Made by a program: the position numbers and the translations under genes. The notes below the pieces were generated by a model. That model was not told the DNA's origin. It was given only the letters and a program-made list of their open reading frames with translations, and made no database searches. DNA of 41,891 nt from Nitrospirota bacterium (GTDB lineage Bacteria; Nitrospirota; Leptospirillia; Leptospirillales; Leptospirillaceae), in assembly GCA_021820445.1 (NCBI GenBank), contig JAKADN010000009.1, forward strand, positions 1 to 41,891, in the 5' to 3' direction. Below are positions 1 to 8,366 of the stretch, piece by piece. Each line of letters starts with the position of its first letter. Positions within the stretch are counted from its first letter, which is position 1.

Positions 1-448
1 CGCCCAGGGCTCCGTAGTAGCCCGGAGAGAAGTTCTGGGCCGAGGCGTAGGCCCCCGGACCGAAGTCCGCCCGGAGCACGAATCCCACCCCGTCGTCGTC
101 GGGACGCCAGAACTTGAGCTGGGCCATGTTGATGTTGAAGGAGTTGGCCCCGTAGTCGTAGGCCCGGAAGTCGGTCGTTCCCGCAGAGGTCGGATTATAC
201 TGGGCATAGACGTCCACGAACCCCTTCATATGGATATTCATGGAGGGGAGCACCAGGTCGGACGGCGCGGCCGGGGTGGCCGCCGGTGCCGCCGCAGCAG
301 GAGCCGGGGCAGTTGTGGAGGCGGCCGGGGCGGAGGAATCCGCCCAGGCGACACCCGTTCGGGCGAGGGTGATTTCCGTCCCCCCGATCAGGAGGGCGGA
401 GGCCAGGACAATGCGGCCCCATCGTATCAGTCGACGGTCGAGCGTCAT
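1..448 (-). CDS. Outer-membrane porin, OmpL-like beta-barrel (N-terminal part; runs off the window)
   Basis: Open frame from ATG at 448 to the window edge, about 149 codons. The start has a good ribosome-binding site (AAGGAG, 5 bases upstream). The N-terminus is a signal peptide: basic MTLDRRLIRWGR, a hydrophobic stretch, then a cut near AWADSSA. An Ala/Pro-rich linker of about 25 residues follows. The mature part begins with strand-like segments (GFVDVYAQYNP, SFNINMAQLKFWRP, GVGFVLRADFGPG), the pattern of the OmpL-like putative beta-barrel porin-2 family, which forms outer-membrane channels. Family call is from pattern memory. The C-terminal barrel lies outside the window, so substrate and length cannot be judged. 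Confidence 0.75.
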   Translation of the reverse strand, partial: MTLDRRLIRWGRIVLASALLIGGTEITLARTGVAWADSSAPAASTTAPAPAAAAPAATPAAPSDLVLPSMNIHMKGFVDVYAQYNPTSAGTTDFRAYDYGANSFNINMAQLKFWRPDDDGVGFVLRADFGPGAYASAQNFSPGYYGALG

Positions 449-519
449 CGGAACTCCTTCGTTAAAGGATAGTGAAAGCGTGGATCGCGCAGGTACAATG
501 ACCGGCAGACCCATTTAAT

Positions 520-533
520 GCCGGATGTCCGGC
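520..533. promoter_or_regulatory. GC-rich palindrome upstream of the porin gene
   Basis: GCCGGA-TG-TCCGGC is a perfect inverted repeat with 6-base arms and a 2-base spacer, 72 bases upstream of the porin start. It could be an operator for a dimeric regulator or chance in GC-rich DNA. No regulator is assigned. Confidence 0.25.
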
Positions 534-891
534 TTGTCGGAACAGGAAGTAGAAAGAATCGACGGCCCAAAAGGACGCATCAGAAAATTCGGAATAAGAT
601 CTCGACGGCGAGAAATGGAGATTGGGAACAACATTGTTCCGGAGTGCGTCACCCGAATGTCTTCATCCCGGCAGGGGAGGGACCTCAGTGACACCCCTCC
701 ATATACAAAAACCGTGCCAAAACATAATATCTTTTAAATGAATAAGCTTAGGTTAAAAAAGCCTCTCCATGCAGCAGGACCATTTACGACAAAATTGTCC
801 ACATAATGACTCCAATCTTTGTCCACCTTTTTACAATTATCTGGAGATCTCCCTCACTCGGAGAAGAGATGATTTTTTGGAGGAATTTCAC
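534..891. other. Intergenic region without a convincing gene
   Basis: Between the divergent porin and the genes to the right. 700-850 is AT-rich and probably contains promoters. The short frames at 525-737 and 769-891 lack ribosome-binding sites or a recognisable product. The octamer TTGTCCAC occurs twice close together (about 797 and 821). Nothing firm is called. Confidence 0.4.
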
Positions 892-1059
892 ATGAGTGTC
901 GTCGGAGCCTCCGGCAGAGAAGATTCAGCAGATCGCACAGGATCCCTCGGGTTTCTTTATGGAAAGGCATCTTTGGGATTGACCACAGAGGAGGTGCCCC
1001 TGTTAAACAGAGGGCATCCCTACAGGAGGCGCCGGTCAGGCCGTCCGGGCGGCGCCTGA
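892..1059 (+). CDS. Possible small protein, 55 residues
   Basis: ATG at 892 is preceded by GGAGG at a spacing of about 7 bases, which is the main reason for listing it. The product is polar and starts MSVVGASGREDS; its last third is Arg/Gly/Pro-rich (PYRRRRSGRPGGA). No signal peptide, membrane segment or known motif is seen. The stop codon lies inside a strong GC hairpin (1027-1061), so the 3' end may instead be a structured untranslated region. It ends 65 bases before the DUF2231 gene on the same strand. Low confidence. Confidence 0.25.
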   Translation: MSVVGASGREDSADRTGSLGFLYGKASLGLTTEEVPLLNRGHPYRRRRSGRPGGA

Positions 1060-1061
1060 CC
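1027..1061 (+). terminator. Two overlapping, mutually exclusive hairpins
   Basis: AGGCGCCG (1027-1034) pairs with CGGCGCCT (1050-1057). GGTCAGGC (1034-1041) pairs with GCCTGACC (1054-1061). The two 8-bp stems share the same 3' bases, so only one can form at a time. No T-run follows. It may end upstream transcription or act as a switch in the leader of the DUF2231 gene. Confidence 0.35.
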
Positions 1062-1124
1062 TGACTGGGGTCATCAGAGAACCATTATTTTCCCTGGCTT
1101 ATTCAGAACAAAGGAGTCTCGTTC

Positions 1125-1568
1125 ATGGGCTGGTCCCACCTTCATCCCGCCCTGGTCCACTTCGTGGTCGGCCTTGGCACGATCCTTTTGCTATGGGACA
1201 TCAAACGACTACGTTTTCCGTACGAACCTGCACGATGTGATAGACCGTTCGCTCTGATATCCGAGGGATGGATTGGGCTTGTTCTTCTCGGCGTGGGAAC
1301 GGGATGGCTCGCCCTCGCCACCGATGCCCTGCTCCAGCACGGCGGGGCCGAAATCTATCTGGGAAGCGTCCATGGGGAAATGGGGGTCCTGGTCCTGGGT
1401 CTCGCGACCGCCAGGGTCCTCGGCGGACCCGCGCCGAAGCCCCCCGGGCTTCGACGGTTCTGGACAGGCTTCGACATCGGCCTGCTCCTGCTTTTATCCG
1501 GCACGGCACTTCTGGGGGAATGGCTCGTCTTCCGGATGGGCCTGGGGGTGAGCGGCATCACCCTTTAA
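1125..1568 (+). CDS. DUF2231-type four-helix membrane protein
   Basis: A 147-residue inner-membrane protein. The N-terminal HPALVHFVVGL matches the HPxLVHF signature of the DUF2231 family. Four hydrophobic segments are visible, roughly residues 8-25, 45-67, 84-100 and 117-138. ATG at 1125 has AAAGGAG 8 bases upstream. Function is not established for the family; some members sit near redox or cytochrome genes. The gene converges on the PLP-enzyme gene, and the two stop codons overlap within 1565-1568. Confidence 0.7.
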   Translation: MGWSHLHPALVHFVVGLGTILLLWDIKRLRFPYEPARCDRPFALISEGWIGLVLLGVGTGWLALATDALLQHGGAEIYLGSVHGEMGVLVLGLATARVLGGPAPKPPGLRRFWTGFDIGLLLLLSGTALLGEWLVFRMGLGVSGITL

Positions 1569-2761
1569 AGCCGACTGAGGGCCGCCTCCACGTCTTTGCA
1601 GAGATCATCGGAACTCTCGAGCCCGACCGACATCCGGACGAGACCATCCTCGATCCCCATGGCCCGTCGAACCTCGGGACTCCACCCCCGATGGCTCATC
1701 GAGGCAGGGTGCTCGACTAGGGATCCGGGATCCCCAAGACTCACCCCGATCCGGATGAGACTGAGCCCGTCCATGAAAGATCGAGCCATTTTTCCAGACG
1801 AGAACTCGACGGAGAGCATTCCCCCCGTTCCCTTCATTTGCCTCCGGGCGATCTCATGGCCCGGATGCTCCGAAAGTCCCGGATAGTGGACCCGGACCAC
1901 CGGGGCCTTCCCCGAGAGGAGTCGGGCCAGAGCGGAGGCCCTCAGGGAGTGGGCCTCCATCCTGAGAGCCAGCGTCTTGATTCCCCGAAGGATCAGCCAG
2001 GCGTTCATGGGGGAAAGCGTCGCCCCCAGGAGAGTAGCCTCCCCGGCGCGAAGAGCCTGGATCGTCTCCCTTCGTCCGATCGCCACACCTCCCAGCAGGT
2101 CACCGTGTCCTCCCAAATATTTGGTGGCGCTGTGGATCACAATATCGGCCCCCTGTTCGAGGGGCTTCTGGAGAGCCGGAGAGGCAAAGGTGTTGTCCAC
2201 CGCAAGAGGGACTCCGTACTTTCGGCACAGGGTGCCCACCCCCGAGAGGTCGACAATATCGAGCGTGGGATTGGAAGGAGTCTCCAGAAAAAGACCAGCC
2301 GCTCCATCCCTGAGTTCCTCCTCAAGAAGAACGAACGACGGACCTTCCGCCCGGAAATCAACGAACCGGACTGTCGCCCCCAGGGGGATCAGCATCGATT
2401 CAATGAAATGCCGCGTCCCGCTGTAAAGATGTCGGGAGAAGAGGAAGGGGGATCCCTTCTTCATCCAGGAGAGGAGGACGGCGGCGATCGCACCCATACC
2501 CGAAGAAAAGGCAACCCCTTCTTCTCCTCCCTCAAGAAGGGCCATCGTGCGCTCGAGTTGGCGCACCGTGGGGTTGGCTGCCCGGGAGTAAACGTATCCC
2601 TCCTCTTCTCCTCCCAGAACCCGGTCCACCGTCTCCATCGATGGGAATGTGTAAGTGGAGGTCATATAGATCGGAGGGGTCAGGGCCCGGTAGGGGTCTG
2701 TCCCTTCAACTCCATGAACCGCTTCGGTTTCAAAGCCGTACCGTCCTTCCGGTTTTTCCAT
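1565..2761 (-). CDS. Cys/Met-metabolism PLP-dependent enzyme (cystathionine gamma-synthase / methionine gamma-lyase family)
   Basis: A full-length 398-residue fold-type I PLP enzyme. The cofactor lysine is K214 in SATKYLGGHGD; the aspartate that contacts the pyridine nitrogen is in LAVDNTFASP (around D189). YSRAANPTV near residue 58 is the conserved phosphate-contact region supplied by the neighbouring subunit. Members perform gamma-synthase, gamma-lyase or sulfhydrylase reactions on cystathionine, homoserine esters or methionine in the cytoplasm. Sequence reading alone does not separate these; absence of a Met operon neighbour leaves it open. ATG at 2761 is preceded by GGGGAGG about 10 bases upstream. 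Confidence 0.88.
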   Translation of the reverse strand: MEKPEGRYGFETEAVHGVEGTDPYRALTPPIYMTSTYTFPSMETVDRVLGGEEEGYVYSRAANPTVRQLERTMALLEGGEEGVAFSSGMGAIAAVLLSWMKKGSPFLFSRHLYSGTRHFIESMLIPLGATVRFVDFRAEGPSFVLLEEELRDGAAGLFLETPSNPTLDIVDLSGVGTLCRKYGVPLAVDNTFASPALQKPLEQGADIVIHSATKYLGGHGDLLGGVAIGRRETIQALRAGEATLLGATLSPMNAWLILRGIKTLALRMEAHSLRASALARLLSGKAPVVRVHYPGLSEHPGHEIARRQMKGTGGMLSVEFSSGKMARSFMDGLSLIRIGVSLGDPGSLVEHPASMSHRGWSPEVRRAMGIEDGLVRMSVGLESSDDLCKDVEAALSRL

Positions 2762-2787
2762 CGTCCGCTGCCTCCCCTTCCCGATTG

Positions 2788-2806
2788 ATTTCCCGTTTCA
2801 GGAAAT
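2788..2806. promoter_or_regulatory. Inverted repeat in the leader of the PLP-enzyme gene
   Basis: ATTTCC-(7)-GGAAAT, perfect 6-base arms, 27-45 bases upstream of the PLP-enzyme start. It could form a small leader hairpin or bind a regulator. No known riboswitch is recognised in this short leader. Confidence 0.25.
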
Positions 2807-2899
2807 AATTTTTCGACACCCGATCCATGGACTCAATCAACCACTGACATTGTCCGAAAAGATTCTTTCTCAGTCGACCCCAATAATCCTTCCATTAAT

Positions 2900-2929
2900 T
2901 TGACAAATATAATAATATAAATATATAAT
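2900..2929 (+). promoter_or_regulatory. Sigma-70-type promoter for the chemoreceptor gene
   Basis: TTGACA at 2900-2905, an 18-base spacer and TATAAT at 2924-2929, both hexamers matching the consensus exactly, in a strongly AT-rich block. Transcription would start near 2936, leaving a leader of about 113 bases before ATG 3049. Confidence 0.75.
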
Positions 2930-3048
2930 AAACACACAATACTCGGTAGAAAGCAGTGGACACACCTGACATTTAAAGACCAAAGCGAATTTTTTTGCCA
3001 TATTGATTTTGCTTGAGTCAAAAAAGCCGATCGGAAACAGGAGCAGGA

Positions 3049-4845
3049 ATGAAAAAGATGCCACCCCTCGAAGGAAAACAGTTCAGAACCCGGGCCAATG
3101 TCGTGATCGCCATTCTGGTTGCCCTCGTCACCGTCGCCGGCCTCGTGCTGGTCGTGGCGAGCCTGACGAAACTCTCCCGGGCCTCCCGTGAGCTGGCCCA
3201 GGTCAGCAACGTCAGGAATGCCCTCCTGCGACTCCAGTCCGATGCCGGAACCTACTTTCTCCGGCCCGACCCCGCCCTCTACCGGGACTTCATTAAAACC
3301 GGCAATGCCCTTTCCAAAAGCATCACCGGGCTCCAGGGCCTGACCTTTGAAGAAAAAAAGGAGGTCGGCATGTATCTGATCCAGATGCGGGCCCTCTCAA
3401 CGCTCCTCTTCCACACCTCCTCACAGAAGGTCGAGCAGCAGGGCTTTGCCAGCGTCCAGAATCTGGTGCGCGTCCTCGACCAGAACGTGGCCAAGAAGGC
3501 CCTCGACCGGGAGTCGCTCCGGTATGACCGAGAAGCCGGCCACATTCGGACCCTCGTCATCGGGAACAGCCTGATCATCCTTCTTCTTGCGATCCTGTCG
3601 GCTCTCATGACCGTGCGCCTCGCCAGAAACGTCCGGACGGGCCTTCTGGACCCGCTCCATCTCCTGGCAGAACAGGCCAGGGAAGCCCTTCACTTCCGTC
3701 TGGGAGACCAGAAGATCGAAAGCCCCTATCTCGAAATCCAGGCCGTCAGCACAACCATCCGCTCCGTTCTCAAGATGGTTTTCACCACCTTGAACCGGCT
3801 CCCGGGGCTGGGTCTGGCCATCGCGGACACCGAGATGGGCTCGGGGAACGAAGGGAACCGGATCCTCTACGCCAACGATACCATGCAATCCCTCTACCAG
3901 GCCATGCGATCCGATCTCGAGTCCTTCACCCACCGCTCCCTTCCTGAAAATCTGGTAGGGCTTTCGATCCATCAGTTTCATAGGGACCCGGACCAGGTCC
4001 GCGGGGACATCCGGTCCATCGGGGCCGACCAGGTCCGCACAAATGCCATCATTCCCATCGGGAAGCGCTTCATCTTTTCCCAGTCCTTCAGTCTTTCCGA
4101 CGAGGAGGGCCACCCCCAGGCCTATGTCACCGTCTTCTCGGACGTGACCCGGGAACAGAACCTGAACCGGGGAATCAAGACGGCCGAGTCGAGCGGGGCC
4201 CACCTCACGAACTCGATGTCCCGCATCTCCGATTCTGTCTCGACCATCACGCAGAGGCTCGACAACATCTCGCGGGAATTTGACGGAATCAACCAGGAAG
4301 TCCACCGCGGAGGAAGCATCGTGTCCAATCTTTCCCGGACTGTCGACAACCAGACCACGCTCATGACCACCCTCCGCGCCGCCACCGAATCCATGAATGC
4401 CAAGTCGACCGAGATCCAGCAGATCACCGAGGCCATCAGCCGGATCGCCGAACAGATCAATCTTCTCGCCCTGAACGCGGCCATCGAGGCAGCCCGGGCG
4501 GGAGAGCAGGGCCGCGGTTTCGCCGTGGTCGCAGATGAGGTGAGGAAACTTGCGGACCAGACCGCCCGTTCCGTCGGCGACATCGGAACCATCATCCATT
4601 CGACGGTCGAGGAAACCCGGAGAAACACAGGCCTATTGTCCGAACTCGGGGAGGCCGTGGCCACCACGAAAGAACGGACGGAGGAGACAAAGCTGGCCTT
4701 CGGAACCATCGAGAAATCCCTGGAAAAGCTCTCGGGCCTTTCCGAAGAGATCCGGTCCCAGATGGGAATCTCCTCCCAGACCGTTCAGGGGATGGACTCT
4801 CTCGTGGGAGAAACCCTTCGCAACTATCAGGTCCTGTTGAGGTAA
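3049..4845 (+). CDS. Methyl-accepting chemotaxis protein (transducer)
   Basis: A 598-residue chemoreceptor. ATG at 3049 is preferred because AGGAGCAGGA lies directly upstream; an in-frame TTG at 3013 has no such site. Order of parts: cytoplasmic N-tail; TM1 about 17-39; an extracytoplasmic helical sensor of about 125 residues; TM2 about 167-188; a HAMP-like linker; a PAS-like segment about 240-365; and a long coiled-coil signalling domain. The conserved hairpin tip ([20 protein letters not shown] and following) sits near residues 466-500 and contacts CheA and CheW. It ends in NYQVLLR with no NWETF-like CheR/CheB tether. The ligand is unknown. The gene lies 102 bases upstream of a degenerate GGDEF-HD protein on the same strand. 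Confidence 0.9.
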   Translation: MKKMPPLEGKQFRTRANVVIAILVALVTVAGLVLVVASLTKLSRASRELAQVSNVRNALLRLQSDAGTYFLRPDPALYRDFIKTGNALSKSITGLQGLTFEEKKEVGMYLIQMRALSTLLFHTSSQKVEQQGFASVQNLVRVLDQNVAKKALDRESLRYDREAGHIRTLVIGNSLIILLLAILSALMTVRLARNVRTGLLDPLHLLAEQAREALHFRLGDQKIESPYLEIQAVSTTIRSVLKMVFTTLNRLPGLGLAIADTEMGSGNEGNRILYANDTMQSLYQAMRSDLESFTHRSLPENLVGLSIHQFHRDPDQVRGDIRSIGADQVRTNAIIPIGKRFIFSQSFSLSDEEGHPQAYVTVFSDVTREQNLNRGIKTAESSGAHLTNSMSRISDSVSTITQRLDNISREFDGINQEVHRGGSIVSNLSRTVDNQTTLMTTLRAATESMNAKSTEIQQITEAISRIAEQINLLALNAAIEAARAGEQGRGFAVVADEVRKLADQTARSVGDIGTIIHSTVEETRRNTGLLSELGEAVATTKERTEETKLAFGTIEKSLEKLSGLSEEIRSQMGISSQTVQGMDSLVGETLRNYQVLLR

Positions 4846-4947
4846 TATCCTCGCAATCCGGAATTTGTGACACAGGGAAATAGTTTATGTTATGATTTCT
4901 GAAAAATTGTCGGCAGGACATCCACAGGAGAAAAGGACGGGAGCCCA

Positions 4948-5925
4948 ATGAAAAAAAGCCTTCCCCTACATAACCAGGGATCGATCCAGCAGGAACTGCT
5001 CCGGGCCCTCCGCTACCATCGGCCTCTCTCCCTTCTCGCGATCACGGCCGAGCAATCGAACACTCCGTCGCTCCTTACTGCGGGCACAAAGCTGAACGAC
5101 ATCATCAGGAAGCACCTTCGAAACACCGATGTCGTCGCCGAGGACTCGGAAACACGTTTCTACCTTCTTCTTCCGGAAACCCCCATGGAGGGGGGTGTGG
5201 TGCTGGCGAATCGCCTCGTCCGGGATCTCATCCAGCCCGGAGGCCTTCTGAAATCCCTTTACATCGGAATCAGTTCCATTGATGAAGGAGTTTACAGGGC
5301 GGATGATCTCATCAGCACAGCGATCATTTCGAACATGGCCGCACGGGCCGCGGAACGGACGATCTTTCCCGTCTCTGCCTTCCGGGACCAATCCCTGTCG
5401 CTTCCTTCCATGGTGGCGGTCATGCTGACCTTGTCGGCAGACGATCTCGAAGAGCTTTCCGCCTTTCTCGAGCGGACGCGCCACGAACCGGAAGGCATGA
5501 GGAAGTCTGCCTCCGAGCTCGCAATCAAGCTCGGGCGAAAGCTGAAACTCGACGACGATATCCAGGAAGTTGTCCGTTTCTGGGTCCTGATGCACGACAT
5601 TTCCCGAAATACGGCCCCGGAGCCGGATCCTTCCGAGACACTCCCTCATCTCTCCCGGAGGAAGAAGGCCTTTCATACCATCCTGATGCACTACTCTCCC
5701 CTCGGTGAACCTTCGGCGAAGACCGACTCTAAAGCGAAGGCCCTTCTTGAGATTTTTCAGGCCGTCCTGAAGGAGATCGAAGCCTACCACAATCCGACTG
5801 AAGAGATCTTCGACGACATTCTGCACAAGGTTCTCGCTTCCTGCGAAGGGCGGGGAGTCGACAAGCAGGTCCTGGCCCTCGTCCGCAAAACATCCTCCTC
5901 GGATTGGTTTTCCTATCCTGCCTGA
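4948..5925 (+). CDS. Degenerate GGDEF-like domain fused to degenerate HD-GYP-like domain
   Basis: A 325-residue soluble protein. Residues 40-140 follow the GGDEF fold pattern (LRNTDVVAED, FYLLLPETP, ANRLVRDLI), but the GGDEF motif is replaced by SETRF at 67-71, so cyclase activity is not expected. Residues 185-325 resemble an HD or HD-GYP helical domain: VLMHDISR at 213-220 replaces the usual LLHDIGK. The HD pair (216-217) is kept, but no GYP motif is seen. This is best read as a signalling or scaffold protein rather than an enzyme of c-di-GMP turnover. It follows the chemoreceptor by 102 bases, which suggests a joint role. The assignment rests on motif spacing and is moderate. Confidence 0.6.
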   Translation: MKKSLPLHNQGSIQQELLRALRYHRPLSLLAITAEQSNTPSLLTAGTKLNDIIRKHLRNTDVVAEDSETRFYLLLPETPMEGGVVLANRLVRDLIQPGGLLKSLYIGISSIDEGVYRADDLISTAIISNMAARAAERTIFPVSAFRDQSLSLPSMVAVMLTLSADDLEELSAFLERTRHEPEGMRKSASELAIKLGRKLKLDDDIQEVVRFWVLMHDISRNTAPEPDPSETLPHLSRRKKAFHTILMHYSPLGEPSAKTDSKAKALLEIFQAVLKEIEAYHNPTEEIFDDILHKVLASCEGRGVDKQVLALVRKTSSSDWFSYPA

Positions 5926-5940
5926 GCCTTCACCCTTCTT

Positions 5941-6852
5941 TTATAGGGACCGAACACGGGGATCCACTTCTTCCTGAAGGAAATCCCCCGCCAGAATGGC
6001 CACCGTCAGGATTATCGTATACACGAGCGTCGTTCCCATGATCAGGGGATAATCCCTGTTCATGACCGACAGCACGAAGACCCTTCCCATGCCCGGAATC
6101 GCGAACACGGTTTCGACCACAAAGGATCCTGTCAGGAAGGCTGCGGCCAGCGGGCCGACCAAAGCCAAAACGGCGTTCATCGAGGGAAGAATCAGATGGA
6201 AAATGAGCCGGCGGGAAGACACGATGCCATTGGCCAGGGATGTCCTGTAGAAAGGACTCTCCAGAGTCTCTTCCATTGAGGTCGCAAAGACCCTCGCGAG
6301 ATAGCCGGCAGGCGCGATTGACAGGGCAAGGACAGGAAGAACCGCAGACCGCCAGCCTTCCCAGAGAGCGACCGGAAGAAGCCCGGCATGAAGGCCCACG
6401 ACATCGATAAGGACTGCCGCAAGCAAAAATGAGGGAAGGCCGACCAAAAGGGTTGTTCCGTATCTGAGAAGGCGGGAGATCCAAAGGGGCCCGATACCGA
6501 TCAGAAGTCCCACCGAAAGACCAAGGAGGATGGAGGCCCCGAAGGCCAAAATGCCCAGCGTCAGGGAGACCGGAAGAGTCTGGGATATGATTTCCGAAAC
6601 GGGAATCCCCGTGGCCTTGTAGGAAGTTCCCCAATTTCCGGTGAGCGTCTGCCCGAGGGTCAGAAGATATTGCTCCCAGAGGGGTTTGTCGAGATGGTAG
6701 GTTTTGAGGAGATTGGCCATCACGTCGGGTGGAAGATGGCGTCCGGCCGAAAAAGGGTTTCCCGGAGCGAAGCGGGTCAGCAGAAAAGTCAGGGTGAAGA
6801 CGGCCCAAAGAAGGAGGAGCGAGGAAAGAAGGCGGCGAATGATCCGGTTCAC
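5941..6852 (-). CDS. ABC transporter permease, DppB/OppB type
   Basis: A 303-residue inner-membrane permease of the peptide/nickel class. It has the family N-terminus (RRLLSSLLLLWAVFTLTFLLTR then FAPGNP), about six membrane helices, and the cytoplasmic EAA-like loop around YRTSLANGIVSSRRLIFHLI that docks on the ATPase. The GTG start at 6852 is chosen because GTGA overlaps the stop of the DppC-type gene and CGGAG lies upstream; an ATG further upstream at 6972 lies deep inside that gene. No substrate-binding protein or ATPase gene is present here, so the transporter would need partners encoded elsewhere. Confidence 0.85.
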   Translation of the reverse strand: MNRIIRRLLSSLLLLWAVFTLTFLLTRFAPGNPFSAGRHLPPDVMANLLKTYHLDKPLWEQYLLTLGQTLTGNWGTSYKATGIPVSEIISQTLPVSLTLGILAFGASILLGLSVGLLIGIGPLWISRLLRYGTTLLVGLPSFLLAAVLIDVVGLHAGLLPVALWEGWRSAVLPVLALSIAPAGYLARVFATSMEETLESPFYRTSLANGIVSSRRLIFHLILPSMNAVLALVGPLAAAFLTGSFVVETVFAIPGMGRVFVLSVMNRDYPLIMGTTLVYTIILTVAILAGDFLQEEVDPRVRSL

Positions 6853-7751
6853 CGGGAGACTCCGGAGCGGCGGGAGAAACGGTCTGCCAGGACCTGGAAG
6901 CTGACCAGGGATAGGACGATGAATCCTGCGGGCCAAAGAAGCATGAAGGCCGAGATAGGAAGAGCCTTCCACCCCTCATTCACCAGAACGCCCCAACTCG
7001 CCGCAGGGGGAGCGAGCCCCAGACCGAGAAAGGAAAGGGTCGACTCGCCCAGGATTCCTCCAGGGATCCTGAAGAGGAACATGAGCAGAATGACCGGCAG
7101 GACATTGGGAAGAAAATGCCTGAGGACAAGACGGAAAGGCCCTGCTCCCGAGGCTCTCGCCGCGTCCATGAAAACCGCTTCCCGAAGGCGGAGGGTTTCG
7201 GATCGCAGAACCCGGGCAACCCCCATCCATCCCCCGATTGACAAGGCCACGATAACAGCCAGAAGCCCATGGCCCAACACCAGCATCAGGATGGTCGCGA
7301 TAAGGATCTCAGGAAGGGCGTACCAGATCTCAAGGGTTCGCATCATTACCGGATCCCAAGGATGCCCCAAAAATCCGGAAACGATCCCCCAAAGACACCC
7401 GATCAAGGTCGACAGCACCCCCACGGAAACCCCGACCGTAAGGGAGACCAGACTCCCCGTGACCAGCCGGGACCATAAGTCCCGTCCCAGGAAGTCGCAC
7501 CCCAGAAAATGTCCCGGGGTTAACGGCGGAGCCAAAACAAGCCGCGCATGCTGGGACAATGGATCGACACCCGTCAATCGCTCAGGCAGGAGCGCCCAAA
7601 GGAAAAGAACTGCCAGGACAAGAAATGCGGCAATGGACCCGAAGGGAATCCTCCCATCGGAAAGGAGTCGCCACCCAAAAGGACGATGGTGGACTGGGGG
7701 AGAGGTCAAAAGGTCAGGACCTTCCGGGCCTTGAGGAGTCGCTCGACACAT
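6849..7751 (-). CDS. ABC transporter permease, DppC/OppC type
   Basis: Up to 300 residues, inner membrane, partner of the DppB-type permease. Signature segments are LGCDFLGRDLWSRL after the first helix and the EAA loop FMDAARASGAGPFRLVLRHF; GLGLAPPAASWG is typical of DppC C-termini. The start is ambiguous. ATG at 7751 overlaps the preceding gene by 46 bases. A TTG at 7709 overlaps its stop as TTGA and has an AAGG box upstream, giving 286 residues. Usual substrates are peptides, nickel or sugars; nothing here decides. Confidence 0.85.
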   Translation of the reverse strand: MCRATPQGPEGPDLLTSPPVHHRPFGWRLLSDGRIPFGSIAAFLVLAVLFLWALLPERLTGVDPLSQHARLVLAPPLTPGHFLGCDFLGRDLWSRLVTGSLVSLTVGVSVGVLSTLIGCLWGIVSGFLGHPWDPVMMRTLEIWYALPEILIATILMLVLGHGLLAVIVALSIGGWMGVARVLRSETLRLREAVFMDAARASGAGPFRLVLRHFLPNVLPVILLMFLFRIPGGILGESTLSFLGLGLAPPAASWGVLVNEGWKALPISAFMLLWPAGFIVLSLVSFQVLADRFSRRSGVSR

Positions 7752-7975
7752 TCTTCATCCGTCAGACATTGGGAAAAGGGAGAGCGTCCCCGTCCCTCCA
7801 CATCCTGGAGGAGGTAGAACAAGTTTTCTTCGCCGTTCCAGGGATGGTTCACTCCTTCCCCGTAAAAAATGACCATCGGGCGACTGTCAAGCAAGCCGGC
7901 CACCGGCGGGGGAAGGGGGGAAATGCCAACCAGTAGAACGAGGTCCGCCCCGTTTCCTGCACGATCATCCGTCAT
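7706..7975 (-). CDS. Small protein next to DsrE-family genes, possibly DsrE/H-like
   Basis: An 89-residue soluble protein. It begins 2 bases after the stop of the preceding DsrE-like gene, with GGAATAGCC before ATG 7975. A hydrophobic first strand (DLVLLVGI), a second strand with FYGEGVNH, and a helix near the C-terminus containing two cysteines (FSQCLTDEEC) recall the small DsrE/H fold, but the similarity is weak and the family is an inference from context. A DsrH/TusB-like sulfur-relay role or a structural subunit would both be possible. Confidence 0.55.
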   Translation of the reverse strand: MTDDRAGNGADLVLLVGISPLPPPVAGLLDSRPMVIFYGEGVNHPWNGEENLFYLLQDVEGRGRSPFSQCLTDEECVERLLKARKVLTF

Positions 7976-7977
7976 GG

Positions 7978-8352
7978 CTATTCCGACCTCTTCAGAAAAG
8001 GGATGACGATTTCGGCGGAAGAAATCAGCTTCTGGACATCCTCGGCCCCTACCGGCTGAACAAAGTCCGGAACAGGCCGGTCGAGAAAAAATCGGTCCAG
8101 GTCGGCCTCCAAAGCAAAGACGGCCACTCCCAGCTCTTTAAGCAGGGGAACGACCTCGTTGATTTCCGGGGGAAGACCCAAGAGTTTGGGGGCAATCGGA
8201 AGAAGGATCCGGAGCCCTTCTCCCATCAGGAGGAGGGTGACGGGACGGTGGGAGACAGAAAAACCGAGCGCCATCCGGAGACCCTCAAAAAATCTGAGGT
8301 GGGCGGTTGGAGAGGCTTCCAGGACAAAGACGATACTTTTGTGCTTTCCCAT
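7978..8352 (-). CDS. DsrE/DsrF-superfamily protein lacking the sulfur-carrier cysteine
   Basis: A 124-residue cytoplasmic protein with the DsrE/F alpha/beta pattern: strand SIVFVLEAS, helix FFEGLRMALGF, strand VTLLLMGEGLRILL, strand VAVFALEADL. In DsrE and TusD the equivalent of the last strand carries the persulfide cysteine; here it reads FALEA, and no cysteine occurs in the whole protein. It therefore probably does not carry sulfur itself and may pair with the cysteine-containing neighbour. ATG at 8352 has only a weak ribosome-binding site, 14 bases after the previous gene. Confidence 0.7.
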   Translation of the reverse strand: MGKHKSIVFVLEASPTAHLRFFEGLRMALGFSVSHRPVTLLLMGEGLRILLPIAPKLLGLPPEINEVVPLLKELGVAVFALEADLDRFFLDRPVPDFVQPVGAEDVQKLISSAEIVIPFLKRSE

Positions 8353-8366
8353 TGTTTCGAGAGAAC

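Noticed and set aside
1838-2788. 316-residue plus-strand frame opposite the PLP enzyme
   Set aside because: Shadow of a clear PLP-enzyme gene with intact catalytic motif; the product is low-complexity and Arg/Gly-rich.
2762-2900. SAM riboswitch in the PLP-enzyme leader
   Set aside because: The leader is short and lacks the paired GA-rich core and stems expected; only a small inverted repeat is present.
3421-4599. 392-residue open frame on the minus strand opposite the chemoreceptor gene
   Set aside because: It mirrors the high-GC codon pattern of the real gene on the other strand, has no ribosome-binding site and shows no domain.
4864-4873. TTTGTGACAC, also present in reverse at about 32257-32266, suspected shared operator
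   Set aside because: Only two copies with no common gene function or position; likely chance.
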